DNA of 64,000 nucleotides from Gemmatimonadetes bacterium SCN 70-22 (GTDB taxonomy: Bacteria; Gemmatimonadota; Gemmatimonadetes; Gemmatimonadales; Gemmatimonadaceae), in the NCBI GenBank assembly GCA_001724275.1, contig MEDZ01000019.1, forward strand, positions 1 through 64,000, written 5' to 3'. The notes beneath the pieces were generated by a model, which made no database searches, was not told the origin of the DNA, and saw nothing but the letters and a program-made list of their open reading frames with translations. Both the position numbers and the translations under genes were made by a program. Positions 33,968-43,372 of this stretch are shown here, piece after piece (within the stretch, counting starts at the first letter, position 1; every line of letters begins with the position of its first letter).

Positions 33968-35572
33968 TCAGTGCATCGGCGGGACTGCGCCGCGAGCACG
34001 TCCGGTTCTCCAGATGAGAAGGAGGGGGAGCGCGCAGACGAGGAGGAGGCCGTTGAGGAGATAGAGGCGGGCGAAGGCGATGACCGACGCCTGCGCCCCC
34101 AGCTGCTGCGACAGGATGGCCACCGCCTGTGCCTTGGCCTGCAGGTAGGGGGCGCCGTGGGCCATTGCGCCGCGGGTCAGCATGTCGAGCCGCTCCAGGG
34201 TCAGCGGGTCGGTCGCCCCCACGTGCTCGGTCAGGATCGCCCGCTGCGTCGCGGTGATGCGGCCGAGGAGGGTGGCCATGATCGCGATGCCTAACGAGCC
34301 GCCCAGCTGCCGCATGAGGTTGAAGAGCCCGGTGGCCTGCGCCAGGTCGCGCGCGTGCACGTCGGCCATGGCCGCATTCGAGAGCGGGACGAAGATCAGG
34401 CCCAGCGCCAGCCCGCGGAGGATCAGGGGCCAGTACAGCTCGTCGGTCCCGCTCTGCAGCGTGAGGCGCGACAGGAGCCACATGGACCCGAGGAAGCCGA
34501 AGGCGCCGAGCGTGATGGTATAGCGCGCATCCAGCCTCCCCCGCATGCGGCTCATGCCCGCCATCACGAAGGCCGAGGAGAGCGCCCCCGGGAGGAGGAG
34601 GAACCCCGTCTGCTCGGCCGAGAGGCCGTGCAGCTGCTGCAGGAAGATGGGGAGGACGAAGATGCCGCCGTACAGCGAGAGGCCGAGGGCGGCGGCGAAC
34701 ATCACGCCGACCGCGAGCTGCCGGCTCTTGAGGATACGGAAGTTGATGATCGGCTCGTCGATGGTCAGCTCGCGCCAGATGAGGAGGATCCCGGAGACGA
34801 CGCACGTGACGGCGAGGGCGACGATGAAGCGCGACTCGAACCAGTCGTAGCGCTCGCCGCGCTCGAGCATCCACTGCAGCGACCCGATGCAGGCCGCGAG
34901 GAGGAAGATGCCGGTGCCGTCGATGGTGGTGGCCTTCTCCTGGTGTTCCGAGTCGCGCACGTACGAGGCGACCATGATGGCCGCCACGATGCCGAGCGGG
35001 ACGTTGATGTAGAAGATCCAGGGCCAGTTGAAGTTGTCGGTGATCCAGCCACCGAGCGTGGGGCCGATGGTGGGGCCGACCATCACGCCGATGCCGAACA
35101 TCGCCTGCCCGACCGCGATCTCCTGGGGAGGGAAGGCCTCGAAGAGCGTGGACTGGGCGGTGGAGAGGAGCGCGCCGCCGCCGATTCCCTGGATCACGCG
35201 CCAGGTGACGAGCATTCCCAGCGACGTCGAGGCGCCGCAGAAGAACGACGCCGCGACGAACAGGAGGATCGAGGTGGTGAGGTAGCGCGTGCGCCCGAAG
35301 TAGGCGGACAGCCACCCCGACATCGGGATGATGATGACGTTGGCGACGATGTACCCCACCGACACCCAGGTGATCTCGTCCACCGTGGCGCCGAGGTTCC
35401 CCATCATGTGGGGGATGGCGACGTTCACGATGGACGTGTCGATGAGCTCGAGCACGGCCGCCAGCGTGACGGCGATGGCGATGAGGTACTTGTGCCGGTA
35501 CTTGTCCTCCTCGGCGGCGAGGGCCGTCGGCGGCAGGATCGGGACGGGCGACGGGAGGACCGTACTGCTCAT
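33968..35572 (-). CDS. emrB: DHA2-family MFS multidrug transporter (EmrB/QacA)
   Basis: The 534-residue inner-membrane protein has 14 predicted helices typical of the DHA2 drug:H+ antiporters. Motifs include LAAVLELIDTSIVNVAIPHM (helix 1 with Asp), WVSVGYIVANVIIIP, WRVIQGIGGGALL and the antiporter motif C-like VGPTIGPTLGGWITDNFNW. With the adaptor EmrA and TolC genes upstream it would form a tripartite exporter of hydrophobic compounds across both membranes. It begins 4 bp after the EmrA stop, so it is translationally coupled. A GCCTAACG octamer at 34290 encodes Leu-Gly. Confidence 0.94.
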   Translation of the reverse strand: MSSTVLPSPVPILPPTALAAEEDKYRHKYLIAIAVTLAAVLELIDTSIVNVAIPHMMGNLGATVDEITWVSVGYIVANVIIIPMSGWLSAYFGRTRYLTTSILLFVAASFFCGASTSLGMLVTWRVIQGIGGGALLSTAQSTLFEAFPPQEIAVGQAMFGIGVMVGPTIGPTLGGWITDNFNWPWIFYINVPLGIVAAIMVASYVRDSEHQEKATTIDGTGIFLLAACIGSLQWMLERGERYDWFESRFIVALAVTCVVSGILLIWRELTIDEPIINFRILKSRQLAVGVMFAAALGLSLYGGIFVLPIFLQQLHGLSAEQTGFLLLPGALSSAFVMAGMSRMRGRLDARYTITLGAFGFLGSMWLLSRLTLQSGTDELYWPLILRGLALGLIFVPLSNAAMADVHARDLAQATGLFNLMRQLGGSLGIAIMATLLGRITATQRAILTEHVGATDPLTLERLDMLTRGAMAHGAPYLQAKAQAVAILSQQLGAQASVIAFARLYLLNGLLLVCALPLLLIWRTGRARGAVPPMH

Positions 35573-35576
35573 GCGC

Positions 35577-36698
35577 CTAACGCGTCCTGACGTGGACGTT
35601 CACCGACATGCCCGGGCGGAGGGGGCGGTCGGCGCCGCACCCCCGGGTGACGGCGATGCGGACCGGGACGCGCTGCACGACCTTGGTGAAGTTGCCGGTG
35701 GCGTTGTCGGGGGGGATGAGCGCGAACTTGGCGCCGGTGGCCGGGCTGAGCGAGGCGACGCGTCCCTCGGCGCTGCAGCCGGGATAGGCGTCGACGTCGA
35801 ATGCGGCCGGCTGGCCGGCACGCAACCGGGCCAGCTGCGTCTCCTTGAAGTTGGCGGAGACCCAGATGTCGCGGTCGTCGACGACGGTGAGGACGGGCTG
35901 CCCGGCCTGCACGAGCTGCCCCGACTCGACCTGCTTGCGGGAGACGAAGCCGTCGTGCGGAGCGAGGATGCGGGTGTACGTCAGCTGCAACGCCGCGTTG
36001 TCGCGCACGGCGGTGGCGGCGGCCAGCCGCGCCTGGGCGAGGCGCGTCCCCACCCGGGCGTTGTCCACGCCGGCGGTGGCGCCCGCCAGCTGCCGCTCGG
36101 CCGCCTCGACGTTCGCCGCCGAGGCGCGGACGGCGAGCTGGGCGGCATCGAGCTGCTGGCGTGACACGATCTGCTTGTCGACGAGTTCCTCGACGCGCCC
36201 CAGGTCGGCCCGTGCCTTGGTGAGTCCGGCGCGGGCGGCGCCGAGCTGCGCCTCGAGGGCGGCTCGCTGGCTGGTGGCGGAGCGCAGAACCGCCTCCGAC
36301 TGTCCGTCGACGCCGAGGCCGCCCGCAATGGCGCGGGCCGCCTCGAGATCGCCCTCTGCCTGCGCCAGGCGCACGCGGAACTCGGCGTCATCGAGGATGA
36401 GGAGCGTGTCGCCCTCCTTGACGCGCACGTTGTCGTCGACGAGGACGCGCGAGACGTAGCCGCCGACGCGGGAGACGACGGGGGTGATGTTTCCGTCGAC
36501 CTGGGCGTTGTCGGTGGAGACGTGGCTGCGGCCGAAGCTCCATGCCCGGACGGCGGTGACGAGGGCGGCGACGGCGGCGAGCGCCGCGATGACGAGGATG
36601 ACACGCCGGCGCCGGTTTCCCGCATCGGGCGTTGGTGGCGGGGGCGCGGGCGGAGCGGCGCTCGACTGGCGCAATTCGGGGGCGGCGGTGCTGGACAT
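35577..36698 (-). CDS. emrA: EmrA/HlyD-type membrane fusion protein
   Basis: The 373-residue adaptor has a Pro-rich cytoplasmic N-terminus, one membrane helix (about 33-55) and HVSTDNAQVDGNITPVVSRVGGYV, the EmrA signature entry. A long alpha-hairpin of Ala/Gln-rich coiled coil follows, then the second half YTRILAPHDGFVSRKQVESGQLV. It links EmrB to TolC. The start at 36698 lies after the preceding tolC gene; upstream frame is Arg/Pro-rich and non-coding. Its TAG stop is part of a GCCTAACG octamer, and emrB begins 4 bp later. Confidence 0.93.
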   Translation of the reverse strand: MSSTAAPELRQSSAAPPAPPPPTPDAGNRRRRVILVIAALAAVAALVTAVRAWSFGRSHVSTDNAQVDGNITPVVSRVGGYVSRVLVDDNVRVKEGDTLLILDDAEFRVRLAQAEGDLEAARAIAGGLGVDGQSEAVLRSATSQRAALEAQLGAARAGLTKARADLGRVEELVDKQIVSRQQLDAAQLAVRASAANVEAAERQLAGATAGVDNARVGTRLAQARLAAATAVRDNAALQLTYTRILAPHDGFVSRKQVESGQLVQAGQPVLTVVDDRDIWVSANFKETQLARLRAGQPAAFDVDAYPGCSAEGRVASLSPATGAKFALIPPDNATGNFTKVVQRVPVRIAVTRGCGADRPLRPGMSVNVHVRTR

Positions 36699-36739
36699 GG
36701 TGCGAGGCGTAAGGGGCGAGCGAAGCGTCGAGGGGGCGA

Positions 36740-38107
36740 TCAGTGCAGGGTGCGCGCCTCGCCCAGTGCGCGGGCGAGGGCGATGCGGGCGCCATGCCAT
36801 GCGGCCGTGGCGTCGATGAGGAGGGTGCGGGCGGCGTTGAGCGCGAGCGAGGCGGTCACGGCATCGGCGTTGCCGGCGACGCCCGCGCGAAAGCGGTCGC
36901 GGGCCTGCGCGAGCTCCTGCTCGGCGAGCGCCACGCGCTCGCGCGCGGCGTCGAGCTGCTCGCGGGCGAACGCGAGATCCTCGTTCGCCCCGCGCACCTC
37001 GAGGGCGACCTGTTGCGCGAGGTCGTGGCGGCGGACTTCCAGCTCGCGATGCACGGCCGCCTGCTCCTCGAGCCGGCCCTCGCGGCGAAAGCCGTCGAAG
37101 AGCGGGAGCGAGAGCTGCACGCCCCAGTTGTAGGTGCGGAGGTACGATCCTCCCTCGCCGGCGATGGGACCGTTGTCGCCGAAGGCGCTGAGGGTGGGGA
37201 GGCGTTCGCGGCGAACGGCGCGCTCCTGCTGTTGGACGGAGTGCAGCTGGGCGTCCAGGGAGCGCAGCTCGGGGCGGCGGGCGAGGGCCTGCTGCAGGTT
37301 GCCGGCGGAGTCGTCGGCGGCGATGGCCAGCGCGCCTAACGAATCGGCGGCGGCGACCGGGGCATCGGCGGGGAGCGCGAGGAGTCGCGCCAGCTCGAGG
37401 GCGGCGTGCGCGCGGTCGGCGCGGGCGGCGATCAGCTGGGCGCGGACCTGGGCGGCCTGCGCGCGGGCGCGCGTGACGTCGAGGGCGACCCCCACGCCGG
37501 CGCGCAGCTGCTCCTGGGCGATGACGAGCAACTCGCCGGCGAGCGCCGAGTCGGCCTGGCGCGCGGCCACCTGGGCATCGGCGCGCAGCAGTCGGACATA
37601 GGCGATGGCCGCAGCGCCGGCGGCCTGCTCGGCGGCGGCGGCGGCCTCGGTCTCGGTCGCCGACGCGGCCGCGCGGGCGGCGCTCACGCGCGCCATCGCC
37701 CCGGCGTCGAAGAGCGCCTGCGACGCGTGGGCCCGGAGGTCGGTCGTGAGGACCGGCCCCTCGACTTGACCGTCAGGATTGAAGAGGGGGACGCCGTCGC
37801 TCCCCCTGAAGGCGAAGCCGAGGGTGGCCGTGTTGAAGGTGCGTCCCGCCTGGACGGCGGCGGCGGAGAGGGAGGGGAAGAGGTCGGCGCGGCGCTGCCG
37901 GACGCGGGCCTGGGCCTGCGCGGTGCGCGCCCGGGCGGCGTCGACGGCGGCATTGCGCGATGCCGCCATCTGCACCACCTCGCCTAACGACAGGCGGCCG
38001 GCCGCGGGGGCCTGGGCACGCGCGCCCGAAGGCGCGACCATCAGGAGGGCGACGAGCATGGCGGCGCGGGGGAGGGCCCGCCACGGGAACGGGAAGGGGT
38101 CAGGCAT
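36740..38107 (-). CDS. TolC-family outer membrane efflux protein
   Basis: The 455-residue product has a signal peptide ending near ARAQA (about residue 33) and two OEP halves. RLSLGEVVQMAASRNAAVDAARARTAQ starts the first (in parts) and NWGVQLSLPLFDGFRREGRL the second. It forms the outer-membrane duct for the EmrAB pump. The ATG at 38107 overlaps the TetR stop by 8 bp, marking co-transcription. It is unusually Ala-rich in the helical parts. Octamers at 37334 and 37982 both encode Leu-Gly; the second lies just after the signal peptide. Confidence 0.92.
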   Translation of the reverse strand: MPDPFPFPWRALPRAAMLVALLMVAPSGARAQAPAAGRLSLGEVVQMAASRNAAVDAARARTAQAQARVRQRRADLFPSLSAAAVQAGRTFNTATLGFAFRGSDGVPLFNPDGQVEGPVLTTDLRAHASQALFDAGAMARVSAARAAASATETEAAAAAEQAAGAAAIAYVRLLRADAQVAARQADSALAGELLVIAQEQLRAGVGVALDVTRARAQAAQVRAQLIAARADRAHAALELARLLALPADAPVAAADSLGALAIAADDSAGNLQQALARRPELRSLDAQLHSVQQQERAVRRERLPTLSAFGDNGPIAGEGGSYLRTYNWGVQLSLPLFDGFRREGRLEEQAAVHRELEVRRHDLAQQVALEVRGANEDLAFAREQLDAARERVALAEQELAQARDRFRAGVAGNADAVTASLALNAARTLLIDATAAWHGARIALARALGEARTLH

Positions 38108-38846
38108 TGGTGCGGGGTGAGGCGGGGGCAGCGCCGGCGGGGACGACGAGGCCACGCAGCGCGAAGGCGATGACGGTGTCGCGCACGACGTCGGCGGACT
38201 CGTGCATGCTGGACTGGAACAGGTGGCGTCGCTCGTACCAGTTGGCGTTGGTGACGAGCATCGCCGTGAGGATGCGGGCCGCGGCCAGGGGGTCGACGAC
38301 GACGAACTCGCCGCGGGCGATTCCCCGGGCGATGATGCTCGCCGTCAGGCGCAACGAGCGCTCGATGACCTCGTCGCCGTAGTAGCGCATGAGGTCGGGA
38401 AAGTGGTGCAGCTCGGCCTGGACCAGGCGGTGCATCGCGAGGTACGTGGACGACCGGAGAAGGTCCCAGTGGTTCAGCATCAGGCGACGCAGCGCGTCGA
38501 CGGCGCACTCGTCGCCGGCGGCCCGCCGCGCGGCATCCTGTTCGGCGGCCTCGATGACCGTGATGACCTTGGCCTCGACCACGGCGCGGAAGAGCTCTTC
38601 CTTGCTGGCGAAGTAGAGGTAGATCGTCCCCTTCGAGACCCCGGCGCGACGGGCGATTCGGTCGAGCCGCGCCCCCTGGAGCCCCGCGTCGCTGAACACG
38701 TCGAAGGCGGCGTCGATGATCTGGCGCGGGCGCTCCTCGGGCAGGCGCCGCCAGCGAGGGGCGGGCGGCTCGGCACCGGGAGCTGATGCGTCGCCGAGGT
38801 CCGGCGCCACATCGTCGTTGGTTTGGGGGGCGTGAAAGTCAGCCAT
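38100..38846 (-). CDS. TetR family transcriptional regulator
   Basis: The 248-residue product has the TetR DNA-binding domain at about residues 43-90 (IIDAAFDVFSDAGLQGARLDRIA, then GVSKGTIYLYFASKEELF) and a C-terminal ligand domain. About 40 acidic/Pro-rich residues precede the helix-turn-helix. The ATG at 38846 is preferred to a TTG 57 bp upstream, because the latter would lie over the operator-like palindrome. It is the first gene of the efflux operon (TetR-TolC-EmrA-EmrB) and probably represses it until a drug or toxic metabolite binds. Confidence 0.93.
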   Translation of the reverse strand: MADFHAPQTNDDVAPDLGDASAPGAEPPAPRWRRLPEERPRQIIDAAFDVFSDAGLQGARLDRIARRAGVSKGTIYLYFASKEELFRAVVEAKVITVIEAAEQDAARRAAGDECAVDALRRLMLNHWDLLRSSTYLAMHRLVQAELHHFPDLMRYYGDEVIERSLRLTASIIARGIARGEFVVVDPLAAARILTAMLVTNANWYERRHLFQSSMHESADVVRDTVIAFALRGLVVPAGAAPASPRTNA

Positions 38847-38851
38847 ATTAG

Positions 38852-38869
38852 TGACTGAACGGTAAGTTA
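38852..38869. promoter_or_regulatory. Probable TetR operator
   Basis: TGACTGAACGGTAAGTTA reads as TnACTnA-N4-TnAGTnA, an imperfect palindrome with 5 of 7 matching positions per arm. It lies 6 bp upstream of the regulator ATG. TetR regulators of efflux operons commonly bind palindromes of the type TGACTGACCGGTCAGTCA, which this resembles. Confidence 0.55.
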
Positions 38870-39035
38870 CTTGCCCCGCCACCTGCACCTCTCCAGTCGC
38901 CAAGATCCTGCAAAGCGCATCGTGACAAGAGCTTGACGGCGCCGAGTGTCCTCGGGACGTTCACAGCGTACCATTGTCGCTCCCTTGGGCTCGGACCGTC
39001 GATCCCCCGCGCCACGACTCGCAACACCCCCAGTC

Positions 39036-39755
39036 ATGACCGAAGTCTCCGCCGTCGTATTCGACGTGGACGGAACGCTTTACGACACCCGGCGCATGCG
39101 GTGGGGGCTCCTGCCGCGCCTCCTGAAGGGGAGCCTCATGCGTCCCACCGAGGCGACCACGGTGCTCTCCGTCATCCGGTCGTACCGCCGGGTACACGAG
39201 CAGCTTCGCGGACGCGGTCGAGACGAGTTGGGGGGGGCGCTGGCCGACGTGCAACTTCGCCTGACGGCAGAGCTGAGCGGGGAGCGCGAGCAGGAGGTCC
39301 GCCGCATCGTGCACGAGTGGTTCGATGTCGCTCCACTCCCCGCGCTCGCCGCGGCGGCGCGTCCGGGACTTTCGGAATCGCTCGCCCGCCTGCGAGGGGC
39401 CGGACTCCGGACGGCGGTCCTCTCCGACTATCCCCCCATCCCCAAGCTGCGGGCGCTCGGCGTCGAGGCGATGTTCGACTGTGTCGCCTGGGCCCAGGAG
39501 GCGTCGATCGGCGTGCTGAAACCCGATCCTGCCGGCCTGCGAGAGGTGCTGCGCCGACTCGGCGTGGCGCCCGAGCGGGCCGTGTACGTCGGAGACCGCC
39601 CCGAGGTCGACGCGATTGCAGCGGCGTCGGCCGGGTGCAGGGGGGTGCTGATCGGGGGGAAGGGGAGTCCGGACGGACGGATTCCCGCGTTCACCGAGCT
39701 GCCGCCGCTGACCGACTGGATCCTGGACGGGGCCAGGGCTCCCGCCGAGGGGTGA
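39036..39755 (+). CDS. HAD-superfamily hydrolase
   Basis: The 239-residue cytoplasmic phosphatase has all four HAD motifs: VVFDVDGTLYD (nucleophile Asp), TAVLSDYP (motif II), GVLKPDP (Lys, motif III) and YVGDRPEVDAIAA (acidic motif IV). An alpha-helical cap lies between motifs I and II (about 20-110). The substrate is unknown; phosphoglycolate- or nucleotide-type phosphatases have the same build. The ATG at 39036 directly precedes motif I; a longer upstream frame has no conserved sequence. It is a single gene with a strong bidirectional hairpin after it. Confidence 0.88.
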   Translation: MTEVSAVVFDVDGTLYDTRRMRWGLLPRLLKGSLMRPTEATTVLSVIRSYRRVHEQLRGRGRDELGGALADVQLRLTAELSGEREQEVRRIVHEWFDVAPLPALAAAARPGLSESLARLRGAGLRTAVLSDYPPIPKLRALGVEAMFDCVAWAQEASIGVLKPDPAGLREVLRRLGVAPERAVYVGDRPEVDAIAAASAGCRGVLIGGKGSPDGRIPAFTELPPLTDWILDGARAPAEG

Positions 39756-39784
39756 GACGCGGGTCCTGTGGGGAGATGACATTC

Positions 39785-39818
39785 GGGGCCGGGCTCACAC
39801 CGCTGAGCCCGGCCCCGA
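39785..39818. terminator. Bidirectional hairpin terminator
   Basis: A perfect 14-bp stem (CGGGGCCGGGCTCA against TGAGCCCGGCCCCG) with a 6-nt loop lies between the convergent HAD gene and the small membrane gene at 39844. Confidence 0.75.
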
Positions 39819-39843
39819 GTCGATTCGGACGGAGGAACGTCGA

Positions 39844-40002
39844 CTAGTGCTTCGTCGTCGCCCCGGCCTTGCCGGCTTCGTGCGAGGCGTACTTGGCATT
39901 CGTCCACTTCATGATGCCGAAGACCATGGCGAAGAGGAGGAAGGCGGTGACGATGAGCCCCTTGAAGGCAGCGCCCTGGTCGCTCGAGTGCTGGGATGAC
40001 AT
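39844..40002 (-). CDS. Small single-helix membrane protein, 52 aa
   Basis: The 52-residue product has one hydrophobic helix (GLIVTAFLLFAMVFGIMKW) and a Lys/His-rich C-terminal tail. No family is recognised. It begins 25 bp after the cyclophilin stop on the same strand and ends before a strong hairpin, which supports it as a real, co-transcribed gene. Its topology resembles small oxidase- or secretion-associated membrane proteins, but nothing specific is shown. Confidence 0.6.
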   Translation of the reverse strand: MSSQHSSDQGAAFKGLIVTAFLLFAMVFGIMKWTNAKYASHEAGKAGATTKH

Positions 40003-40027
40003 GGGTGGGGTGGAGTCGGGGGTTCGG

Positions 40028-40486
40028 TTAGTCGACGCGCGCCGAGGTGAGCTCGTCATTCTGCTTGATGGTCGGCAGGATGTCGAGGCCCGAGGTGACG
40101 CGCCCGAAGACGGTGTGCACGCCGTTGAGGTGACGGCAGTTGTCGGGGTTCAGGACGATGAAGAACTGCGAGCCCCCCGTGTCCTTTCCGGCATGAGCCA
40201 TGGAGAGGGAACCCAGTTCGTGCTTGTGCGGGTTCCCCGCCGTTTCGCACTTGATCTTCCATCCGGGGCCGCCGGTGCCGACGGGGCCTTTCGCATGCTC
40301 GCCCCCCTTGGAATACGGATCGCCGCCCTGTACGACGAACTCGGGGATGACCCGGTGGAAGCGGGTGCCGTCGTAGAAGCCGCTGTTGGCGAGCTTCTCG
40401 AAGTTGGCGACGGTGTTGGGGGCTTCGGTGTCGTAGAGCTCCAGGGTGAGCGTCCCCTTGGAGGTGACTATCGTGGCGGATTTCAT
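40028..40486 (-). CDS. Peptidyl-prolyl cis-trans isomerase (cyclophilin type)
   Basis: The 152-residue cytoplasmic protein has the cyclophilin core: [19 protein letters not shown] at the start, [15 protein letters not shown] with the catalytic Arg, and [17 protein letters not shown]. It accelerates proline isomerisation during folding. There is no signal peptide, so it is the cytosolic PpiB-like form. The ATG at 40486 leads straight into the first strand. Its 5' region holds a purine repeat shared with the ctaC-ctaD gap. Confidence 0.94.
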   Translation of the reverse strand: MKSATIVTSKGTLTLELYDTEAPNTVANFEKLANSGFYDGTRFHRVIPEFVVQGGDPYSKGGEHAKGPVGTGGPGWKIKCETAGNPHKHELGSLSMAHAGKDTGGSQFFIVLNPDNCRHLNGVHTVFGRVTSGLDILPTIKQNDELTSARVD

Positions 40487-40493
40487 TGATCGG

Positions 40494-40530
40494 GAGAAGA
40501 CGAGAGGACGGGAAGACGAGCAGACGAGAG
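40494..40530. repeat. Purine-rich interspersed repeat upstream of the cyclophilin gene
   Basis: Purine motifs of the GAAGACGAG type occupy the 5' region of the cyclophilin gene. A 25-nt block at 40496-40520 is identical to 3209-3233. Its placement just before a start codon, as in the oxidase operon, suggests a shared origin or role. Confidence 0.7.
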
Positions 40531-40590
40531 CGTCCAACCGGGTGGAAACTAAGCGCTGGGTGGGAAAGGCCAACTGCCCGGCCGGCGGGG

Positions 40591-41472
40591 TCAGGCGGGG
40601 AGCTGGGCGGAAGGGCAGAGGGGGGCGAGGGGGCACTCGGCGCAGCGGGGCTTGCGGGCCTCGCACAGGCGCCGGCCGTGCCAGATGAGGAGGTGCGCGA
40701 GCATCGTCCAGCGCTCGCGCGGGACGAGCTGCATCAGCGCCTGCTCCACCTTGACCGGGTCGGTCTCGCTCGTTAGGCCGAGTCGGTTGGCCAGGCGCCC
40801 GACGTGGGTGTCGACCACGATCCCCTCGTCGATGCCGAATGCATTGCCGAGGACGACGTTGGCGGTCTTGCGCCCCACGCCGGGGAGGTGGACCAGGTCG
40901 TCCATGCTGGGCGGCACCGTGCCGCCATGCCGGTCGGTGACCGCGCCGGCCATCCCGATGAGCGACTTCGCCTTTGCGCGGAAGAATCCGGTGCTCTTGA
41001 TGATCGCCTCGAGCTCCTCGGGGCGTGCGGCCGCGAGGGCGTGCGGGGTGGGGTATCGCCTGAAGAGGACGGGCGTGACCATGTTCACGCGCTTGTCGGT
41101 GCACTGCGCGCTGAGGATCGTCGCGACGATCAGCTGGTACGGCGACTGGAAGTCGAGCTCGCAGTGCGCGTCGGGGTAGAGCGCCAGGAGCTCGCGATAG
41201 ATGGCGTCGGCCGCCTCGGGGTTCGCGTTGCGGAGCGGGGTGCGGGCGTGTGCGCGCGACGGCTTCGCCGGGCGTCTGGCCCCCTTCGCCGCAGCTGCCG
41301 TCGCCTTCTTCGCGACCTTCGCGTGGCGCGTCGCCGGGGCAGCGCCCTTCGTGCGCGACCCGGCCGCCGCCGCTCCCGCGCTTGCCCGTTTCTTCGCCGG
41401 GGCCTTCCCGTCCCCGGCGGCCTTCGGTGTGCCGGCCCTGGTCGTAGGTGCCTGTTTCGTCTTCGCCGCCAT
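40591..41472 (-). CDS. nth: Endonuclease III with basic N-terminal tail
   Basis: The catalytic part (about residues 80-293) is a base-excision-repair glycosylase/AP lyase for oxidised pyrimidines. It shows [14 protein letters not shown], the helix-hairpin-helix [13 protein letters not shown] with catalytic Lys, the Asp in VDTHVGRL, and the iron-sulphur loop [17 protein letters not shown] (four Cys). The first ~78 residues are an Ala/Lys/Arg/Thr-rich tail like histone H1 or eukaryotic nuclear tails; bacterial Nth is normally about 210 residues. The ATG at 41472 begins this tail. An internal start is possible, but no better ribosome site was seen. PolX, another repair enzyme, is next upstream. 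Confidence 0.92.
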   Translation of the reverse strand: MAAKTKQAPTTRAGTPKAAGDGKAPAKKRASAGAAAAGSRTKGAAPATRHAKVAKKATAAAAKGARRPAKPSRAHARTPLRNANPEAADAIYRELLALYPDAHCELDFQSPYQLIVATILSAQCTDKRVNMVTPVLFRRYPTPHALAAARPEELEAIIKSTGFFRAKAKSLIGMAGAVTDRHGGTVPPSMDDLVHLPGVGRKTANVVLGNAFGIDEGIVVDTHVGRLANRLGLTSETDPVKVEQALMQLVPRERWTMLAHLLIWHGRRLCEARKPRCAECPLAPLCPSAQLPA

Positions 41473-41576
41473 GCGTGAGTGGGGGTCGGGTTGGCCTTCC
41501 GGTGGAGGGGCGTGCGCGCGGGTGCGGTACGGGTACGGGTACGGGGGCGGCGAGGGGAGGGGCGTGGCGGCGTCGC

Positions 41577-43334
41577 CTAACGGGCGAGGGCCGGGCCGGC
41601 GCTCGCGTTGCGCCTGGCGGCGGCGAAGGCCAGGACACCGGCGGTGCCGCGCGCGTTGAGGACGTCGCCCGCGCCCAGCCACCCCTTGCGCGCGATGCCG
41701 ACGCCGAGCGCCACGTGATCGAGTCCGGCCACCGAGTGGGCGTCGGGACCGATCTCGACCAGGACGCCGCGCGCCTGCGCCGCGCGCAGGTGGCGCCAGT
41801 CGAGGTCCAGGCGATGCGGATCGGCGTTGAGCTCGATCGCCACGCCAGCTTCGCCCGCCTTGTCGAGCATCGCCGGGACGTCGATCGCGAACGCCTCGCG
41901 CGTCAGGAGGAGGCGTCCCGTCGGGTGTCCGACGATGGTCACGTGCGGATCGTCCATCGCCTTCAGTACCCGATCCGTCATCTGCACCTCGTTCATCCCG
42001 AAGCGTGAGTGCACCGAGGCGATCACGTAGTCGAACCGATCGAGGAGGGCGGCATCGTAATCGACACGCCCGCACGGGAGGATGTCGGCCTCGATCCCCT
42101 TGAGCACGCGGAAGCCCTGCAGGCGGTCGTTGACCTCGTCGATCTCCTCGTGCTGGCGCCGGATGGCGTCACGCGAGAGCCCGCCGGCGTAGAAGGCCGA
42201 CTGCGAGTGATCGCTGATCCCCAGGTACTCCCACCCCCGCTCGCGCGCGGCCTCGGCCAGCTCGGCGATCGTCCCGGCGCCGTCGGAGTAGTGCGAGTGG
42301 CAGTGCAGCACCCCGCGCAGGTCGCCGGCGGAGATCAGTCGGGGGAGCGCGCCTCGCGCCGCGGCGTCGACCTCGCCCGTCGCCTCTCGCAGTTCGGGAG
42401 CGATGAATGGGAGTCCGGCCAGCGCATAGACTTCTCCCTCGTCGGGCACGGGGATCGTGGCGCCGCGCGCGTCGCGCACCGAATCCGTCCCGATGGTGAC
42501 GCCACGCGCCGCGGCGGCGGCGACGACCTGCGCGCAGTGCGGAGCGTTCCCCGACGCCCACCACAGCGCCAGCGCGAAGCGATCCGGGCTCACGCAGCGC
42601 AGGTCGAGTCGCGTCCCATCCTCGAAGCGGATGCTCAGCGCCGGCCCGCCCCCGCCGACGACTTCCCGCGCGCCTCGCGCGTGGGCGAATGCGGCGGCCA
42701 CCAGCGACGGCTCCCCGCGCGTGGCGGCGACGATGTCGACGTCGCCAATGGTCTCACACCGGCGGCGGAGCGAGCCGGCCACCTCGGCGCGCACGACGTC
42801 GGGGTGTGCACGGACCAGCGCGAGGAGGCGCTCCGCGTCGAGCGCCGCATGCGGGTACAGGACGCGTGCCCCGCTCTCCCGCAGCGTGGCGATCCCGCGC
42901 AGGACCTTCCCCGCCGTGCGCTCCCCAAAGCGCGGCAGCGACGCCAGGCGCCCGTCGCGCGCCGCCTGCTCGAGTTCGTGCAGCGTCTCGATCCCCAGCC
43001 CCCCGTGGATCTGGTGGATCCTGGCCGTTCCAAGCCCCGGGACGCGCAACATCTCCAGCAGTCCCTCGGGAGTGTTCTCGCGCAGCTGGTCGAGCAGCTG
43101 CGAGTCGCCGGATGCGGCGAGGTCGCGCAGGACGTCGAGCGCCGCCGGGGCGAGTCCCGCCAGCGCCCCTTGGCTACCCTCGCGAATGAAGGGGGTGACG
43201 TCGTCGACGGCCAGGACGTGGAGCGCGCGCGACGCGGACGCGAAGGCGCGCGACGTCGCACGCGACTCGCCGCGCAGTTCGAGCAGCGTGGCAATCTCGT
43301 CGAGCACGTGGGCGGCGGCGCGCGGGGAGAGCAT
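41577..43334 (-). CDS. polX: DNA polymerase X with PHP domain
   Basis: The 585-residue repair polymerase has N-terminal helix-hairpin-helix parts ([32 protein letters not shown]), the polymerase beta-type palm [18 protein letters not shown] with catalytic Asp pair, and a C-terminal PHP phosphoesterase domain. The latter starts [13 protein letters not shown] and contains [11 protein letters not shown] and HPTGRLL. This is the standard bacterial PolX layout, linking gap filling with 3'-exonuclease activity. The ATG at 43334 lies at the family start. Its TAG stop lies within a GCCTAACG octamer (41575-41582). Confidence 0.95.
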   Translation of the reverse strand: MLSPRAAAHVLDEIATLLELRGESRATSRAFASASRALHVLAVDDVTPFIREGSQGALAGLAPAALDVLRDLAASGDSQLLDQLRENTPEGLLEMLRVPGLGTARIHQIHGGLGIETLHELEQAARDGRLASLPRFGERTAGKVLRGIATLRESGARVLYPHAALDAERLLALVRAHPDVVRAEVAGSLRRRCETIGDVDIVAATRGEPSLVAAAFAHARGAREVVGGGGPALSIRFEDGTRLDLRCVSPDRFALALWWASGNAPHCAQVVAAAAARGVTIGTDSVRDARGATIPVPDEGEVYALAGLPFIAPELREATGEVDAAARGALPRLISAGDLRGVLHCHSHYSDGAGTIAELAEAARERGWEYLGISDHSQSAFYAGGLSRDAIRRQHEEIDEVNDRLQGFRVLKGIEADILPCGRVDYDAALLDRFDYVIASVHSRFGMNEVQMTDRVLKAMDDPHVTIVGHPTGRLLLTREAFAIDVPAMLDKAGEAGVAIELNADPHRLDLDWRHLRAAQARGVLVEIGPDAHSVAGLDHVALGVGIARKGWLGAGDVLNARGTAGVLAFAAARRNASAGPALAR

Positions 43335-43372
43335 GCGCGCAATATACCCGCCGCCCGGCGCGGCGTCCCCCG

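Noticed and set aside
33680-34294. Open frames across the 11-bp repeat array on both strands
   Set aside because: They owe their length to stop-free C- or G-rich repeats. Products are Arg/Pro/Ser-rich repeats, overlap emrB antisense, and have no ribosome site or recognisable domain.
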